A stretch of DNA of 64,000 nucleotides from Sphingomonas_D zeicaulis. GTDB taxonomy: Bacteria > Pseudomonadota > Alphaproteobacteria > Sphingomonadales > Sphingomonadaceae. Numbering within the stretch: position 1 is the first letter of the stretch; each line of letters opens with the position of its first letter. The notes below the pieces were generated by a model. The model saw nothing but the letters and a program-made list of their open reading frames with translations. It was not told the origin of the DNA and made no database searches. Both the position numbers and the translations under genes were made by a program. The stretch is from contig NZ_JBNPXQ010000007.1 in the NCBI RefSeq assembly GCF_050433225.1, forward strand, positions 1-64,000, written 5' to 3'. Positions 33,176-41,425 of this stretch are shown piece after piece.

Positions 33176-34141
33176 TCACTTCAATTTTATGAAGGAACCA
33201 TCACCGGAAATCTCGACTTCCGCACGGGCGACCGCTGCCGCCGCGCGAGCGAATTGTTCGGGATCGTCAGCGCGGAACAGGCCGACGATGCGCATCTGCC
33301 CCACCGCCGGATCGGCGATCTCGATGCGGGTGCGGTTGATCCGGTTGAAGCGCCGCGCCGCCGTTTCGATCGTGACATTGTCCAGCGCGATCTGCGCCAG
33401 CGCCGGCGGCGGCGAGGGCGGCGGGGCAGGTTTCGCCAGCGCGGGCGGCGCCGGCTGGCGGGTGCCGGGTTCGAGCGTCACCGCGTCACCGGCATGGAAC
33501 AGCACCGCCTGGTCGCGTTCATCGCGCGCCCACACCAGCACGCTGCCCTCGCTCACCCGCACCGCGCCACCGGTGCCGCCGACGCGGCGCACCGAATAGA
33601 CCGTACCCGTCGCCTGCGCATAGACGTCCCCCGAGCGGACGACGAACGGGTGCGCGCGATCCTTGGCAACATGGAACACGGCTTCGCCCTGGATAAGAGC
33701 CACGCTGCGCACCCCGTCGCGCAGCGCATAGGCGATGCGGGCATCCTCACCCAATGTCGCGACCGATCCGTCCGCCAATGTCAGCCGCAGGTCCGAGGCT
33801 TCGCGCGCCGGTTGCAGCGATCCGATCATCGGCAGGCCCAGCCCGACCAGCGCCGCGAGCGAGGCCGCCAGCGCGCCACCGAACAGCAGGGGCCGGGGGA
33901 TCCGCCAGCGCGGACGCGCCGGCGCCTCATCATCGTTTCCGGCCTGCACCGGTGCAGGTGCAGGTGCCGCCGCCACGCCGGCCGAATCCGCCACCGCATC
34001 CTCGATTGCATAGAGGCCGGCGCGCGCGCGCAGATAGGCGCCACGGTGACGCCGGTCCGCGGCGAGCCAGGCGTCGAACGCCGCCGGCATCTCGCCATAG
34101 AGCGCCCGTGCCGCCCAGCGCGCCGCCTGCGCGTCGATCAC
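33176..34141 (-). CDS. fecR: FecR-type anti-sigma factor
   Basis: Roughly 321 residues from the GTG at 34141, which follows the sigma stop by one base. The frame is open upstream to an ATG at 34207 and a TTG with a better ribosome site lies between, so the start is unsettled. Domain order: N-terminal DUF4880 sigma-binding part (AARWAARALYGEMPAAFDAW), a transmembrane helix near 90-110 (LLFGGALAASLAALVGLGL), the periplasmic FecR domain (DGSVATLGEDARIAY, VFHVAKDRAHPFVVRSGDV) and a C-terminal STN-like part. It relays receptor occupancy through the inner membrane to the FecI sigma factor. Confidence 0.85.
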   Translation of the reverse strand: MIDAQAARWAARALYGEMPAAFDAWLAADRRHRGAYLRARAGLYAIEDAVADSAGVAAAPAPAPVQAGNDDEAPARPRWRIPRPLLFGGALAASLAALVGLGLPMIGSLQPAREASDLRLTLADGSVATLGEDARIAYALRDGVRSVALIQGEAVFHVAKDRAHPFVVRSGDVYAQATGTVYSVRRVGGTGGAVRVSEGSVLVWARDERDQAVLFHAGDAVTLEPGTRQPAPPALAKPAPPPSPPPALAQIALDNVTIETAARRFNRINRTRIEIADPAVGQMRIVGLFRADDPEQFARAAAAVARAEVEISGDGSFIKLK

Positions 34142-34142
34142 G

Positions 34143-34724
34143 TCAGCGGGAACGGAACTTGCCAAGCCGCACGCCCTCCCGCTTCTCACCCTCTCCGCCG
34201 TCGCCATCCTGCTCGGCGATCAGCCCGATCACCCGCCGGATGCCGCGCACGACATTGTTCTCGACCACATTCTCGCTCACGCCCAGCCGCTCCGCGGTCT
34301 CGCGCTGCGACAGCCCCTCGACGCGGCGGAGCGCGATGACGCGCCGGCAGGTTTCGGAGAGAGTGGCCAGTATCGCGTTCACCCGCCCCAGTTCCTGCGC
34401 GCCTTCCAACGCCCGGTCCGCACCGGGGCTATCATCCATGACGTCGAACCATTCGTTTTCCGTCATCGAGACGACATTTTTTCCGCTGCCATGGCGCACC
34501 GCGTCGATCGCCGCCGCGTGGGCGGTGCGGCGGAAATAGGCGAGCGGGTTTTCGATATGGTCGACCGCGGCGAGCCCGGCGAGGCGGCAATAGGCCTCCT
34601 GCATCACATCGTCGACGTCGATCGCCCCGCGCCAATGCCGCGCAAGCCAGGCCCGCACCCGCGCCTCATGCGGCAGGATCTCGCGCGCCACCCAACGGGC
34701 AACGATGTCGTGCTGGTGTTGCAT
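34143..34724 (-). CDS. fecI: FecI-type ECF sigma factor
   Basis: A 193-residue sigma factor starting at ATG 34724. Region 2 lies near residues 20-85 (IDVDDVMQEAYCRLAGLA, ENPLAYFRRTAHAAAIDAVR). Region 4 lies near 125-180 (SETCRRVIALRRVEGLSQ, AERLGVSENVVENNVVRGI). Its gene heads the operon fecI-fecR-TonB receptor-FG-GAP. The factor would be released by FecR when the receptor binds its ligand and then transcribe this operon. A basic, acidic-mixed tail (DGDGGEGEKREGVRLGKF) follows region 4. Confidence 0.87.
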   Translation of the reverse strand: MQHQHDIVARWVAREILPHEARVRAWLARHWRGAIDVDDVMQEAYCRLAGLAAVDHIENPLAYFRRTAHAAAIDAVRHGSGKNVVSMTENEWFDVMDDSPGADRALEGAQELGRVNAILATLSETCRRVIALRRVEGLSQRETAERLGVSENVVENNVVRGIRRVIGLIAEQDGDGGEGEKREGVRLGKFRSR

Positions 34725-34804
34725 GATTCCAAGGCGCCCGTTGGCGGCTGGAGGTGACGGATTTATGACGCCGCCTTCCTTTCCTCCCCAAGTGGCGCCA
34801 GATA

Positions 34805-34897
34805 TTTCGGGGACACAATACCAAACTCTTCCGCGTGAGGGGGCCGCCATAGTTTAGTATTATGTCCCCGAAACTCTGATGTCCCCGAAACTCTGAG
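34805..34897. repeat. inverted repeat plus third copy, REP/RAYT type
   Basis: Arms 34805-34827 and 34851-34873 form a 23-bp stem with two mismatches that remain G-T wobble pairs in RNA. Each carries TTTCGGGGACA and the ATAC.AAACT end. A third, partial copy (ATGTCCCCGAAACTCTGA) follows at 34879-34897. The group lies upstream of fecI. It shares its core with 28715-28741, so the repeats bracket the signalling operon. Confidence 0.75.
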
Positions 34898-34951
34898 CTC
34901 CGGCTGCCAAGCCTCTGGACACACCTTGCTCCAGCCGCCTATCCGCCCCCG

Positions 34952-35152
34952 ATGCCAGTTGTAACCACCATCATGAACTCCGCCACCGGCCAGCCGCTCC
35001 AGAAGATGAGCTTCGGCCGCCTCCCCAAGCCCTGGGCCTCGTTCAACCTCGAAACCGGCGAACTCGTCACCGTCGACCGCATCGATGTGGGCAAGCCCGC
35101 GCCTGGCAAGGTCGTCGCGCCGATCTCGATCTGGGTCACGCCCAAAAAATAA
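34952..35152 (+). CDS. small hypothetical protein
   Basis: A 66-residue frame with ordinary residue use (MPVVTTIMNSATGQPLQKMS start; VGKPAPGKVVAPISIWVTPK end). It looks like a small beta-rich protein without signal peptide or helix. No clear ribosome site precedes it and I recognise no family. It sits between the RAYT-type repeats and a LysR gene. It ends 13 bases before the stop of that gene, which is convergent. Confidence 0.45.
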   Translation: MPVVTTIMNSATGQPLQKMSFGRLPKPWASFNLETGELVTVDRIDVGKPAPGKVVAPISIWVTPKK

Positions 35153-35164
35153 GCCGCTCCATCC

Positions 35165-36064
35165 TCAACCGCCCGGCCGGTAGCGCAGATGCTCCGCCAG
35201 CCGGGCGAAGGCCGGTGTCGGCTGGCGCGTGCTGGGATAATAAAGATGGTACCCCGCGAAGGGCGGCGACCATTCGCCCAGCACCATCACCAGTTCGCCA
35301 CTGTCGAGATAGGGCCGCACCTGCTGCTCGGCGAGATAGCCGATGCCGAACCCCTCCAGCGCCGCGGTGAGGATCTGGTTGATCGTGTTGAACACGAGTT
35401 GCCCATCCACCCGCACGCGCAGTTCGCGCCCGTCCACCATGAACTCCCACGCATAGAGCCCGCCATAGGTCGGCAGCCAAAGATTGATGCAACGATGCTC
35501 GGTCAGGTCGTGCGGCGTGCGCGGCGGCGCGCGTTCGGCGAAATAGGCCGGTGAGGCGACCGCGACGATCCGCATGTCCGGCCCGATCGGCACCGCGATC
35601 ATATCCTTGGCGATGGTGTCGCCCAACCGGATGCCGGCGTCGAAACGCTGCGCGACGATGTCGGTCAGCGCATAGTCGATCACCACTTCCACGCGAATGT
35701 CGGGATAGGTGGGCAGGAAGGTCCTGAGCGCGGGCCACAGCAGCGCTTCCACGGCATATTCGTCCACAGTGATCCGCACCGTTCCCGCCGGTTTTTCGCG
35801 CAGCGCGCTCAACGCCGCCATCTCGGTCTCGATCTCATCCAGCCGGGGTGCCACGGATTGCAGCAGCCGCTCTCCCACCTCGGTCGGCGTCACGCTGCGG
35901 GTCGTGCGGTTGAGCAGACGCATCCCCAGCCGCTCCTCCAGCCCGCGCAGGCTGTGGCTGAGCGCCGAGGGCGTCACCCCCAGCCGCGCCGCGGCGCGGG
36001 TGAAGCTGCGCTCGCGCGCGACGACCGTGAAGGCGGAGAGATCGGCGAAGTCCTGCCGGTTCAT
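35165..36064 (-). CDS. LysR family transcriptional regulator
   Basis: A 299-residue regulator; the ATG at 36064 is eight bases from AGGG. The N-terminal winged helix is clear (FTVVARERSFTRAAARLGVT, then PSALSHSLRGLEERLGMRLL). The inducer-binding domain spans about 90-299 with the usual two-lobed pattern (PAGTVRITVDEYAVEALLWP, GIRLGDTIAKDMIAVPIGPD). It belongs to the CrgA/DmlR-like branch, whose members usually act on a neighbouring gene. The divergent alcohol dehydrogenase, 168 bases away, is the likely target. The inducer is unknown. Confidence 0.87.
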   Translation of the reverse strand: MNRQDFADLSAFTVVARERSFTRAAARLGVTPSALSHSLRGLEERLGMRLLNRTTRSVTPTEVGERLLQSVAPRLDEIETEMAALSALREKPAGTVRITVDEYAVEALLWPALRTFLPTYPDIRVEVVIDYALTDIVAQRFDAGIRLGDTIAKDMIAVPIGPDMRIVAVASPAYFAERAPPRTPHDLTEHRCINLWLPTYGGLYAWEFMVDGRELRVRVDGQLVFNTINQILTAALEGFGIGYLAEQQVRPYLDSGELVMVLGEWSPPFAGYHLYYPSTRQPTPAFARLAEHLRYRPGG

Positions 36065-36231
36065 TGATGAGCCCTGTTCACAGCCGCATGCAGATAGGGT
36101 CACCTAGTCGATGTTCCGGGCTGACACTATTTCAATCGTAACCTGTCGTGGAGAGCGGCGCGCCGTCGGTGCCTGCCATGCCGGCCGGCCGCATTCCTGT
36201 CTTTCCAGACCAACCCCAGCGAGGAACCCGC

Positions 36232-37284
36232 ATGGTCACCCAAGCCTATGGCGCCTATGCCGCCGACAAGCCGCTCGAACCGATCGCGATCGAGCGCCGC
36301 GCCCCCGGTCCGCATGACGTGCAGATCGACATCGCCTTCTGCGGCGTCTGCCATTCTGACCTGCACACCGTCCGTTCCGAATGGGCCGGCACGCTCTATC
36401 CCTGCGTGCCGGGCCACGAGATCGTCGGCAAGGTGAGCGCCGTCGGCGATGCCGTTACCGGCTTCGCGATCGGCGATCTGGTCGGCGTCGGCTGCATGGT
36501 CGACAGTTGCCAGCATTGCACCCCCTGCGCCGAGGGCGAGGAGCAGTTCTGCGATAACGGCTTCACCGGCACCTACAACGGCAAGACGACGGATGCGCCC
36601 GGCCATACGCTGGGCGGCTATTCGCAGAGCATCGTCGTCAACGACAAGTTCGTGCTGAAGGTCAGGCACGCGGAAGACCAGCTTGCCGCGGTCGCGCCGT
36701 TGCTGTGCGCCGGCATCACCACCTATTCGCCGCTGCGCCACTGGAAGGCCGGGCCGGGCAAGAAGGTGGGCATCGTCGGCATCGGCGGCCTTGGCCACAT
36801 GGGCGTGAAGCTGGCACACGCGATGGGCGCGCATGTCGTCGCCTTCACCACCTCCGAGAGCAAGCGCGAGGATGCGAAGGCGCTGGGCGCTGACGAGGTC
36901 GTCGTCTCGCGCAATGCGGACGAGATGGAGGCGCACGCCAACAGCTTCGACTTCATCCTCGACACGGTCGCCGCCAGCCACAATCTCGATGCCTTCACCG
37001 CGCTGCTGAAGCGCGACGGCACCTTGACCCTGGTCGGCGTGCCCGAACATGCCCACCCCTCGCCCGACGTCTCGGCGCTGATTTTCCGCCGCAAGTCGAT
37101 CGCCGGATCGCTGATCGGCGGCATTGCCGAAACGCAGGAGATGCTCGATTTCTGCGCCGAGAAGGGCATCGTCTCCGACATCGAGCTGATCAAGGTGCAG
37201 GACATCGACACCGCCTATGAGCGGATGGGCCGCAGCGACGTGAAGTACCGCTTCGTGATCGACAACGCCTCGCTCGCGGGCTGA
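36232..37284 (+). CDS. zinc-dependent NAD(P) alcohol dehydrogenase (YahK/CAD type)
   Basis: A 350-residue medium-chain dehydrogenase, GAGGAA before the ATG. Catalytic zinc ligands: Cys in FCGVCHSDLH (about 37-46), His-Glu in PGHEIVGKV (about 62), and a later Cys in LLCAGITTYSPL. The structural zinc site is in CQHCTPCAEGEEQFC. The Rossmann fold has GIGGLGHMGVKLAH. These features match the cinnamyl-alcohol-dehydrogenase branch (YahK, AdhA), which reduces aldehydes with NADPH. It is probably regulated by the divergent LysR. A hairpin-like GGCGCTTTCGCC follows the stop. Confidence 0.9.
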   Translation: MVTQAYGAYAADKPLEPIAIERRAPGPHDVQIDIAFCGVCHSDLHTVRSEWAGTLYPCVPGHEIVGKVSAVGDAVTGFAIGDLVGVGCMVDSCQHCTPCAEGEEQFCDNGFTGTYNGKTTDAPGHTLGGYSQSIVVNDKFVLKVRHAEDQLAAVAPLLCAGITTYSPLRHWKAGPGKKVGIVGIGGLGHMGVKLAHAMGAHVVAFTTSESKREDAKALGADEVVVSRNADEMEAHANSFDFILDTVAASHNLDAFTALLKRDGTLTLVGVPEHAHPSPDVSALIFRRKSIAGSLIGGIAETQEMLDFCAEKGIVSDIELIKVQDIDTAYERMGRSDVKYRFVIDNASLAG

Positions 37285-37330
37285 TCGATTCCCCCTCCCC
37301 TCTCGGCGCTTTCGCCGGGAGGGTATGCTT

Positions 37331-38782
37331 CTAGGCTGCCGCGGGCAGCCGCAACCGCACGAGCAGGCCGCCGAGATCCTCGCTTTCCTCGAGGCTGATC
37401 GTGCCCTCGTAGATCTCGGCGACGTCGCGGACGATCGCCATGCCGAGCCCGGTACCGGGTTTCGACGTATCCAGCCGCACACCGCGATCGAAGATGCGGG
37501 CGCGCTCCTCCTCGGGGATACCGCGGCCGTCATCCTCGATCAGGAATTCGACATAGCCGGCCTCCGCGCCGACCGTGACGAACACGCTGCCGCCGCCATA
37601 TTTCGCGGCATTCTCGATCAGGTTGCCCAGCATCTCGTCGAGATCCTGGCGTTCGACATGCACGGCAAGCGTCTTGGGGCCGGTCATATCGAGGCGGACA
37701 TGACGATAGAGGCGGCCGACCGCGCGCTCGACCGCCTGCAGGCTCGGCCAAACCTCGGCGCGGCTGTGCGCACTGCCGCGGCGGCCGACCGCGCGGGCGC
37801 GGGCGAGGTGGTGATCGACCTGGCGGCGCATCGTCGTCGCCTCGCGGATCACCGTGTCGGAGAGATCGGGCGACTGGGCGGTCGCGGCGTTCATGATCAC
37901 CGTCAGCGGCGTCTTGAGCGCATGAGCAAGGTTTCCGGCGTGGCGCCGCGCTTCCTCCGCCTGCTTCTCATTATGTTCGAGCAGCGCGTTCAATTCCTCG
38001 ACCAGCGGCGTGACCTCGTTGGGCAGCGCCTCGTCGATGCGTTGCGCCTGGCCGGCGCGCATCGCCGCGATCGCAAGGCGCACCTTGCGCAGCGGCCACA
38101 GGCCATAGAGCGTCTGCAGCGCCGCGAGGATGATCAGGCCGAGGCCGAGCAGCGCGAAGCTGCGGATCATCGTGCGGCGCAAGGTGCCGATCTGCGCGTC
38201 GAGCGTCTCGCGGCTGGCTGCGACCTGGAAGCGCCAGAGGATGTCCGACCCCGGCAGGCGGACGTCGCGCTCCATCACCCGCAGGTCCTGGTCGGGGAAC
38301 TCCTTGCTGTCATAGACATGCGCTTCGGTGTCGTTGTGCGGCGGCTTCACCACCAGCGCCCGGTCCCACAGCGAGCGCGAGCGCCAATGATCATGGCCGA
38401 TGCCGCTGATCTGCCAATAGAGGCCGCTATTGGGTTCGAGGAAGCGTTGGTCGGCAAGCGGTCGGTTGAAGAACACCTCGCCATCCGGCCCGATCTCCGC
38501 CGAGGCCGCCATCGCGGTCAGCACATATTCGAGGCCATCGTCGAAATTGCGGGTGATCGCGCTCGCCAGCACGCTGTCCAGCGCGATGCCGCCGCCGACG
38601 AGCAGGATCAGGATCCAGCCGGCCGCGATGCCGATCATCCGGCGGCTGAGCGAGCCGGTGCTGCGGTTGCGCCGCCGGCGGGGGCCGACCGGCTCGCCGT
38701 CGCCGCTGGCTGCCGGGGGCGCCTCGCCCTCCGCTTCCGCGGCCGGCGCGGGAGCGTCGGAGGGCGCGTGCTCGCCGGTCAT
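37331..38782 (-). CDS. sensor histidine kinase
   Basis: A 483-residue membrane kinase. An unusually long, Ala/Pro-rich cytoplasmic N-terminus (1-48) precedes TM1 (about 49-70), a periplasmic sensor (about 75-205), TM2 (206-228) and HAMP. The H-box is AHALKTPLTV with His287. The catalytic part has an N-box (NLIENAAKYG), a G1 box (DDGRGIP) and GTGLGMAI. It is similar to PhoQ-type kinases. The gene starts one base after the response regulator stop, so both are co-expressed with the upstream PepSY protein. The signal is unknown. Confidence 0.9.
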   Translation of the reverse strand: MTGEHAPSDAPAPAAEAEGEAPPAASGDGEPVGPRRRRNRSTGSLSRRMIGIAAGWILILLVGGGIALDSVLASAITRNFDDGLEYVLTAMAASAEIGPDGEVFFNRPLADQRFLEPNSGLYWQISGIGHDHWRSRSLWDRALVVKPPHNDTEAHVYDSKEFPDQDLRVMERDVRLPGSDILWRFQVAASRETLDAQIGTLRRTMIRSFALLGLGLIILAALQTLYGLWPLRKVRLAIAAMRAGQAQRIDEALPNEVTPLVEELNALLEHNEKQAEEARRHAGNLAHALKTPLTVIMNAATAQSPDLSDTVIREATTMRRQVDHHLARARAVGRRGSAHSRAEVWPSLQAVERAVGRLYRHVRLDMTGPKTLAVHVERQDLDEMLGNLIENAAKYGGGSVFVTVGAEAGYVEFLIEDDGRGIPEEERARIFDRGVRLDTSKPGTGLGMAIVRDVAEIYEGTISLEESEDLGGLLVRLRLPAAA

Positions 38783-38783
38783 G

Positions 38784-39449
38784 TCAGGCGGCGGGATCCT
38801 CGAGGCTGTAGCCCAGGCCGCGAATCGTCGTGATCACGTCCTGCCCCAGCTTCTTGCGGATTCGGGTGACGAACACCTCGATCGTGTTCGAATCGCGATC
38901 GAAATCCTGATCGTAGATATGCTCGATCAGTTCGGTGCGGCTGACGACCTTACCCTTGTGATGGAGCAGGTAGCTGAGCAGCTTATATTCCTGCGCGGTC
39001 AGCTTCACCGGCTCGCCGGCCAGCGTCACCTTGCCCGAGCGGGTGTCGAGGCGCACGTCGCCCGCGATCAGTTCGGACGAGGCATTGCCCGACGCGCGCC
39101 GGATCAGCGCGCGCAGACGGGCGATCAGCTCTTCGGACTGGAAGGGCTTGGCGAGATAATCGTCGGCGCCGGCATCGAGCCCGGCCACCTTGTCCGACCA
39201 GCTGTCACGCGCGGTCAACACCAGCACGGGCATCACCTTGCCCTCCTTGCGCCAGCGGTCGAGCACGGTCAGCCCGTCGATCTCGGGCAGGCCGAGATCG
39301 AGGATCACCGCATCGTAATTTTCGGTGGAGCCGAGAAAATGGCCTTCCTCACCGTCCGTCGCGAGGTCGATCGCATAGCCCTCGCGCTCCAGCGTGTTCC
39401 GCAGTTGCGTGCCCAGACTCGGCTCGTCCTCGACGATCAATACGCGCAT
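38784..39449 (-). CDS. OmpR/PhoP-family response regulator
   Basis: A 221-residue two-domain regulator starting at 39449 (AGGGGA six bases upstream; an in-frame ATG five codons earlier lacks that spacing). Receiver: acidic VEDEP at 6-10, phospho-acceptor Asp51 in VILDLGLPEIDG, Thr and Lys in VLTARDSW and YLAKPF. The C-terminal winged helix (about 125-221) carries LTAQEYKLLSYLLHHKGKVV and the recognition part VEVFVTRIRKKLG-like. It is phosphorylated by the adjacent kinase and probably regulates the whole PepSY operon. Confidence 0.92.
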   Translation of the reverse strand: MRVLIVEDEPSLGTQLRNTLEREGYAIDLATDGEEGHFLGSTENYDAVILDLGLPEIDGLTVLDRWRKEGKVMPVLVLTARDSWSDKVAGLDAGADDYLAKPFQSEELIARLRALIRRASGNASSELIAGDVRLDTRSGKVTLAGEPVKLTAQEYKLLSYLLHHKGKVVSRTELIEHIYDQDFDRDSNTIEVFVTRIRKKLGQDVITTIRGLGYSLEDPAA

Positions 39450-39492
39450 GCTTTTCCCCTGCACTTTGTTTCATGCGGCCGAGGTACGGCCG

Positions 39493-39798
39493 TCAGCGTC
39501 CGCTACGGCCTATCACGGCTCCGGTGCGTCCGTCGACATCGACCCAGATGACGGAGCCGTGGCGCATGAACTTCAACCGGTACACGCCCGAGCGCGAATC
39601 ATATTCGGGGCCCAGATAGTCCGCGTCACGCATCTCGCGCTTCACGCGCTGCTCGATCTCGCTCAGCAGTTGCACGTCGCCGCGCTGGCGGGCCGCATAG
39701 GCGCTATACTGGTCACCGACCGACTGTGCGAAGGCCACGCCGGATGCGGCGCTGCCCAGCAGCACGGGTAGCAGGAGGGTCTTGGTCATCGTCATCAC
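39493..39798 (-). CDS. small secreted PepSY-domain protein
   Basis: A 101-residue exported protein with a signal peptide (TKTLLLPVLLGSAASGVAFA) and a single short PepSY-like domain (REMRDADYLGPEYDSRSGVY, then RLKFMRHGSVIWVDVDG). PepSY domains bind or inhibit peptidases or sense extracytoplasmic ligands. It is the first gene of the operon with the response regulator and kinase, 43 bases upstream of them, so it may be the target of that system or its periplasmic input. Confidence 0.8.
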   Translation of the reverse strand: MMTMTKTLLLPVLLGSAASGVAFAQSVGDQYSAYAARQRGDVQLLSEIEQRVKREMRDADYLGPEYDSRSGVYRLKFMRHGSVIWVDVDGRTGAVIGRSGR

Positions 39799-39813
39799 GG
39801 GCTTGGCATAGGC

Positions 39814-39825
39814 TCAACGCGTTGA
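39814..39825. promoter_or_regulatory. 12-bp palindrome upstream of the PepSY two-component operon
   Basis: TCAACGCGTTGA is a perfect dyad 16 bases before the PepSY start, between two opposing operon ends. Its position close to the start would suit repression or a short leader. It differs from the direct repeats usually bound by PhoP-like regulators, so its binder is not clear. Confidence 0.3.
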
Positions 39826-39890
39826 ACAGCCCGTGAATAAGGCGCAACATTGCGACATGTTCCGCGCGACGCCCCTCGGCGGCCGGTGCG

Positions 39891-40742
39891 TCAGGCCGGT
39901 TCGGCCGCCGATTGCGGCAGCACATCGCCGTCCCCGCTTGCGATCAACCGGCGATCGTCATGCTGCCACGGATGGAAGCCGGGGCGGAAATAGCCCAGCC
40001 AGGCCGGACCGATCCGGCGGACGATGCCGGGCGAAACGAGGGCGTAATGGAACATTCGCCCCCAAAGCCGCGGGCCGCTCAGCCCATCCTGCCGCAGCAG
40101 TTCGAGGACGCCACGCGTCCGCCCGTGAACGAAGCGCTTGGTCGTCCGCAGCATCACAAGCGCGCGCACAAACCAGCGCCGCCGCTTCGGCCAGTGCCGC
40201 GTTGCGTGCAGCCAGGTGTCATAGGCGACGCCCTTGTGCTCGATCTCTTCCACCGCATGCCAGCGCCACATCCGCGCGGCCTCCGGATCGGCGCCGTCAA
40301 GGTGGCGCGGATTGGCGAGCAGTTCGTGCGCGAGCATCGCGGTGAAATGTTCGAGCGCCATCGTCGCGGCGAGATTGGCGATCGGCGGCCGCCCCTTGGT
40401 CAGCGCCAGCGCCGCATCCACATCGGCGTCGAGCCGGCGGACATCATAGCCCTGGTCGGTGACATGACGATTGAACGCGACATGTTCGCGGCTGTGATTC
40501 ACCTCCTGCCGGATGAACGCGTTGATCTCCCCCTCCAGCCCCGGCGGCGTGCCTTCGCGATGCGCGCGCACGCTTTCGACGAAATAGGCCTCGCCCTTCG
40601 GAAAGGTCACCGAAAGCGCGTTGTAGAAGGCGGTGGCGACCGGATCGTCGTTCAGCCACCAGCGCCGCTGGGCGATGTTCCGGCCGAAGCGCCGGTCGCG
40701 CGGCGTGATCGTCAGATCCTCGGGGGTCTTGGCGGAACTCAT
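39891..40742 (-). CDS. PF10118-type metal-dependent hydrolase family protein
   Basis: A 283-residue all-helical protein. Metal-ligand clusters: EVNHSREHVAFN (about 79-90), TMALEHFTAMLAHELL (about 127-142) and HAVEEIEHKGVAYD (about 161-174), which look like a ferritin-like di-metal site. The label metal-dependent hydrolase is used for the family in databases, but its chemistry is not established. It diverges from a TetR regulator with a 46-base gap, so it is probably the gene that regulator controls. Confidence 0.75.
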   Translation of the reverse strand: MSSAKTPEDLTITPRDRRFGRNIAQRRWWLNDDPVATAFYNALSVTFPKGEAYFVESVRAHREGTPPGLEGEINAFIRQEVNHSREHVAFNRHVTDQGYDVRRLDADVDAALALTKGRPPIANLAATMALEHFTAMLAHELLANPRHLDGADPEAARMWRWHAVEEIEHKGVAYDTWLHATRHWPKRRRWFVRALVMLRTTKRFVHGRTRGVLELLRQDGLSGPRLWGRMFHYALVSPGIVRRIGPAWLGYFRPGFHPWQHDDRRLIASGDGDVLPQSAAEPA

Positions 40743-40780
40743 GCAATGGCTCCATAGCTATGGCGCGATCCTATATCTAC

Positions 40781-40795
40781 TTACATGGATGTCAA
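40781..40795. promoter_or_regulatory. candidate TetR operator
   Basis: TTACATGGATGTCAA is a near-perfect dyad (TTACAT / ATGTCA, core ACAT-GG-ATGT perfect) in the short divergent gap. It overlaps the TetR start codon at 40789. It would let the TetR protein repress both itself and the PF10118 gene. The site is short and could be chance. Confidence 0.35.
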
Positions 40796-41382
40796 TAGTG
40801 AGAAAACGCCTCAGCCCCGAAGCCAGCCGCTCCGCCGCGTTGGAGGCGGCACGCGCGCTGCTCATTGAACAGGGGCCGCAGGCGGTGACGCTGAAGGCGG
40901 TGGGTGACCGGATCGGGCGGACGCACGCCAATCTGCTTCACCATTTCGGCTCCGCGGCGGGGCTGCAGACCGCGCTCGCCACCGAGATCGCCGAGACGGT
41001 GACGACGACGATCGCCGAGGCGGTGGTCCGCGCCCGCGCCGGCGAAGGCGATCCGCGCCATATCGTCGACCTCACCTTCGATGCGTTCGGCCGCCAGGGT
41101 GCGGGCGCGCTCGCGGGCTGGATGATCCTGTCGGGCAACCGCGACGCGCTGAATCCGATCCTGGAGGCGATCCACCAACTCGTCGACGAACTGGGCGAGG
41201 GACATGAGGGCGCACCGGTCGCGGAACTTACGCTGTCGCTGGTGATGAGCGCGCTGGGCGACGCGCTGCTGGGGGAGGCGATGGCCGGATCGCTGGGGCT
41301 GCCACGCGAAACCGCGCGAGACCTGGCGCTCAGATCGCTGCTCGCCGGATCGAAGCTCGGGTCGTCCTGCGCGCCGGTTTAG
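40789..41382 (+). CDS. TetR family transcriptional regulator
   Basis: A 197-residue regulator. The start is taken at 40789 (a GTG at 40798 is possible); the longer frame has no ribosome site. The N-terminal TetR helix-turn-helix is ALEAARALLIEQGPQAVTLK followed by DRIGRTHANLLHHFGSAAGL, where the third helix is rather unlike the usual YYHF but clear. The ligand-binding helices occupy 75-197. It is divergent from the PF10118 gene. The effector is not known. Confidence 0.82.
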   Translation: MSIVRKRLSPEASRSAALEAARALLIEQGPQAVTLKAVGDRIGRTHANLLHHFGSAAGLQTALATEIAETVTTTIAEAVVRARAGEGDPRHIVDLTFDAFGRQGAGALAGWMILSGNRDALNPILEAIHQLVDELGEGHEGAPVAELTLSLVMSALGDALLGEAMAGSLGLPRETARDLALRSLLAGSKLGSSCAPV

Positions 41383-41425
41383 CACCGCCCTTCAACTTGT
41401 GGCCCAAAAGCATTAAGGGCCCCGG

